Position numbers and translations under genes: made by a program. This document shows, one piece after another, positions 5,610 to 7,409 of a stretch of 7,409 nucleotides of DNA (its first letter is position 1; each line of letters opens with the position of its first letter). The notes below the pieces were generated by a model, which worked only from the letters and a program-made list of their open reading frames with translations, was not told the DNA's origin and did not search any database. The stretch is taken from NCBI GenBank assembly GCA_937893735.1, contig CALBGD010000107.1, positions 1 to 7,409 of the forward strand. The letters are read 5' to 3'. This DNA comes from an uncultured Clostridia bacterium. GTDB taxonomy: Bacteria > Bacillota > Clostridia > Oscillospirales > Ruminococcaceae.

Positions 5610-6672
5610 TATCGAGCGGCTCCAGAAAATGCTCCCGGCGGATAACTGCGCGGCGCTTATCACATCTGACGTCAGCAGGCGGTATTTCTGCGGATTCAAG
5701 TCCTCGGCGGGTGTTATCCTTGTGACCAAGGAGCAGGGGTATCTTATCATAGATTCACGCTACTTCGACAAGGCAAAGCAGCGCGTCACAGACTGCCGCG
5801 TTATGCTGCTGGAGGACATGAGGACCCAGCTTTCGGAGCTCCTGCTCAAGCACAACATACGCTCCCTCATGCTGGAGAGCGACTACATGACCCTGACGGA
5901 GTTCGCGGACTACCGCGATAAGCTCCATTTCGTGGAGCTTGACCCCTCGCCGGAGCTGTCGCAGTTCATCTGGGATATGCGCATAATCAAGTCCAGTGAA
6001 GAGGTAGAGCTTATCGTAAAGGCGCAGCGAATCGCGGAGAAAGCGTTCGAGCGGCTCATCGACAACATCAGCCGGGACATGACCGAAAAGCAGGTCGCGG
6101 CTCTGCTGAACTACTACATGATGGACTGCGGCGCGGACGACCTCTCGTTCGAAACCATCGCGGCTTCGGGTGTGAATTCCGCTTCGCCGCACGCCGTCCC
6201 AATGGATAAGAAGCTCTGCGAGGGCGACTTCCTGACGCTGGATTTCGGCGCGGTGGTGGACAGTTACCACAGCGATATGACGAGGACTCTCGCGGTAGGT
6301 AAGATCTCACCGGAGATGGAGAAGCTCTACAATGCCGTGTACTACGCGAATCAGGACGGTATCAAGGCGGTAAGACCCGGGATAAACGGCAAGGTGGTTG
6401 ACAGCGTTGCAAGGGCGACTCTGGCGGCTTGGGGCGGCTATGACAAGTATTTCGGGCACGGTCTGGGTCACGGCGTTGGTCTGGAGATACACGAGCAGCC
6501 CACGCTCTCACAGCGCAGCCGCTCAATGCTGAAGCCCGGAATGATAGTCACCGTGGAGCCCGGCGCTTATATCTCCGGTAAGTTCGGCGTGAGAATAGAG
6601 GATATGGTAGTTGTTACAGAAAATGGCTGCGATGTTCTCACAAAATCAACAAAAAACCTTATTCACATATAA
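5602..6672 (+). CDS. Xaa-Pro peptidase, M24B family (aminopeptidase P/prolidase-like)
   Basis: This metallopeptidase of the pita-bread fold removes an N-terminal residue preceding proline, or cleaves Xaa-Pro dipeptides, in the cytoplasm. The 356-aa product has an N-terminal creatinase-like domain (about 1-125) and a catalytic domain (about 130-356). The dinuclear metal ligands are D214 (LDFG), D225 (SDMTRT), H290 (GHGLGH), E319 (VEPGAY) and E333 (RIEDM); H197 (SPHAVP) and H297 (EIHE) are the expected active-site histidines. All are intact. The start is ATG 5602, preceded by GGGAGG at 5591-5596. The frame is open upstream to 5485, but that part is aroQ out of frame. It overlaps aroQ by 8 bases. 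It precedes efp, whose product helps ribosomes make proline-rich stretches, a thematic link. Equivalent to B. subtilis yqhT; aminopeptidase versus dipeptidase specificity cannot be decided here. Confidence 0.94.
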   Translation: MNNIERLQKMLPADNCAALITSDVSRRYFCGFKSSAGVILVTKEQGYLIIDSRYFDKAKQRVTDCRVMLLEDMRTQLSELLLKHNIRSLMLESDYMTLTEFADYRDKLHFVELDPSPELSQFIWDMRIIKSSEEVELIVKAQRIAEKAFERLIDNISRDMTEKQVAALLNYYMMDCGADDLSFETIAASGVNSASPHAVPMDKKLCEGDFLTLDFGAVVDSYHSDMTRTLAVGKISPEMEKLYNAVYYANQDGIKAVRPGINGKVVDSVARATLAAWGGYDKYFGHGLGHGVGLEIHEQPTLSQRSRSMLKPGMIVTVEPGAYISGKFGVRIEDMVVVTENGCDVLTKSTKNLIHI

Positions 6673-6698
6673 TTTTTCAAAATTTTCTTAAAAAGGGC

Positions 6699-6727
6699 TT
6701 GAAAAATCGGGCGAAATAGGGTAAAAT
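6699..6727 (+). promoter_or_regulatory. Sigma-A-like promoter for efp
   Basis: TTGAAA (6699-6704) and TAAAAT (6722-6727) are separated by 17 bases, each one mismatch from consensus. The predicted start near 6734 leaves a leader of about 115 bases before efp. Upstream sequence is A/T-tract-rich. This lets efp be expressed independently of the aroQ-peptidase operon. Confidence 0.8.
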
Positions 6728-6745
6728 AAAAGAGATAGAATTATA

Positions 6746-6813
6746 CGGACGGGCTTTCCAGAAAAAGGGTACCCTCCGGATAAACGGCGCGGATTATTTC
6801 GAGACGGGCGCCG
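6746..6813 (+). promoter_or_regulatory. Structured 5' leader of efp with two potential hairpins
   Basis: Hairpin 1: CGGA then GGG (6746-6749, 6751-6753; C6750 bulged) pairs with CCC then TCCG (6772-6778), enclosing an 18-base loop. Within it, AGGGTACCCT (6766-6775) is a 10-base palindrome that could form an alternative pairing or dimer. Hairpin 2: CGGCGC (6785-6790) pairs perfectly with GCGCCG (6808-6813) around a 17-base loop. Neither has a U-tract after it, so neither is a terminator. Then comes an unstructured AATACT repeat and the ribosome binding site. The pattern suggests a leader that could affect mRNA stability or translation; it matches no riboswitch I can name. Confidence 0.45.
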
Positions 6814-6817
6814 CATA

Positions 6818-6832
6818 AATACTAATACTAAT
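6818..6832 (+). repeat. AATACT tandem repeat before the efp ribosome binding site
   Basis: Two and a half copies of the hexamer AATACT lie just before GGAGG (6835-6839). The run is A/T-rich and unlikely to fold, which would keep the ribosome binding site accessible. Confidence 0.5.
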
Positions 6833-6848
6833 TTGGAGGTTCCCTACT

Positions 6849-7409
6849 ATGATCACAGCAGGAGATTTCAGAAACGGCATGACATTCGAGGAAGACGGCA
6901 ACGTAATGCAGATCATCGAATTCCAGCACGTTAAGCCCGGTAAGGGCGCAGCGTTCGTTAGAACAAAGGTGAGAAACGTTATTACCGGCTCCGTTGTAGA
7001 AAAGACCTACAACCCTACCGCTAAGTTCCCCACCGCTTACGTTGAGAGAAAGGATATGGAATACACCTACTCCGACGGCGAGCTCTATCACTTCATGGAT
7101 TCCGAGACCTACGAGGACGTTCCCGTTAACGCTTCCGACGTTGGCGACAACTTCAAGTTCGTTAAGGAGAACATGGTATGTAAGGTTCTGTCCTACAAGG
7201 GCAAGGTATTCGGCGTAGAGCCTCCGAACTTCGTTGAGCTCCAGGTTACACAGACCGACCCCGGCTTCGCTGGCAACACTGCTACAAACGCAACCAAGCC
7301 CGCTACGCTCGAGACCGGCGCTGAGATCCGCGTTCCGCTGTTCATCAACGAGGGCGAGTTCATTCGTATCGACACAAGAACCGGCGAATACATGGAGCGT
7401 GTAAAGTAA
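6849..7409 (+). CDS. efp: Elongation factor P
   Basis: EF-P binds between the ribosomal P and E sites and relieves stalling at consecutive prolines. The 186-aa product is complete, its TAA being the last three bases of the window. It begins with [18 protein letters not shown]. The tip loop of the KOW-like domain I reads KPGKGAAF (29-36), with K32 at the position that is post-translationally modified in many bacteria. Domain II (about 67-127) and domain III (about 130-186, with [22 protein letters not shown] at 160-181, given here as two joined conserved blocks) follow in order. The ATG is served by GGAGG 9 bases upstream. Codon use departs from the neighbours: valine is almost all GTT/GTA and arginine mainly AGA, as expected for a highly expressed gene. 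No modification enzyme is encoded in the window. Confidence 0.97.
   Translation: MITAGDFRNGMTFEEDGNVMQIIEFQHVKPGKGAAFVRTKVRNVITGSVVEKTYNPTAKFPTAYVERKDMEYTYSDGELYHFMDSETYEDVPVNASDVGDNFKFVKENMVCKVLSYKGKVFGVEPPNFVELQVTQTDPGFAGNTATNATKPATLETGAEIRVPLFINEGEFIRIDTRTGEYMERVK

Noticed and set aside
6668..6673. TATAAT overlapping the stop codon of the peptidase gene
   Set aside because: No acceptable -35 box lies about 17 bases upstream, whereas the pair at 6699/6722 is well formed.
1..7409. Defence system, CRISPR, mobile element, tRNA or other accessory cargo
   Set aside because: No repeats of the right kind, no transposase or integrase, no inverted terminal repeats and no cloverleaf were seen; gene content is conserved core metabolism and translation.

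Overview
The window is a compact, gene-dense chromosomal segment from a bacterium, most probably a Gram-positive Clostridia member of the Ruminococcus/Oscillospiraceae type. The grounds are the gene order, the strong AGGAGG-type ribosome binding sites, two TTG starts, a GC-rich coding style (mid-50s % by eye) and AT-rich intergenic regions with sigma-A-like promoters. The taxonomic call is inference. All eleven genes are on the + strand and no mobile DNA, CRISPR, tRNA or rRNA is visible.

Region 1 (1-2275) is a tightly packed operon whose start lies outside the window: the 3' part of rdgB (XTP/dITP pyrophosphatase), yhbY (ribosome-assembly RNA-binding protein), nadD (NaMN adenylyltransferase), yqeK (HD-domain Ap4A hydrolase) and rsfS (ribosomal silencing factor). 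Neighbouring genes overlap or lie within 13 bases. The set corresponds to the B. subtilis yqeI-yqeJ-yqeK-yqeL block and combines nucleotide-pool cleaning, NAD synthesis and ribosome assembly or silencing.

Region 2 (2276-2729) holds a perfect-consensus promoter (TTGACA-N17-TATAAT), a short leader, the small gene rpsU (S21, 57 aa) and a strong intrinsic-terminator-like hairpin. The T-rich tail of that hairpin runs directly into the ribosome binding site of the next gene. No separate promoter is evident, so the hairpin may act as an attenuator between rpsU and the following operon.

Region 3 (2730-6672) is a second operon: yqeG (HAD phosphatase), an endonuclease IV-like TIM-barrel protein with an altered metal-site motif, an unrecognised 352-aa protein, aroQ (type II dehydroquinase) and an M24 Xaa-Pro peptidase. 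Region 4 (6673-7409) has a second sigma-A-like promoter, a leader of about 115 nt with two potential hairpins, and efp (elongation factor P), whose stop codon is the last base of the window. The aroQ-peptidase-efp order matches the B. subtilis yqhS-yqhT-efp block.

This is mainly conserved housekeeping DNA. No clear novel system is seen. The parts most worth follow-up are the unrecognised 352-aa protein with its divergent Nfo-like neighbour, the hairpin between rpsU and yqeG, and the structured efp leader.
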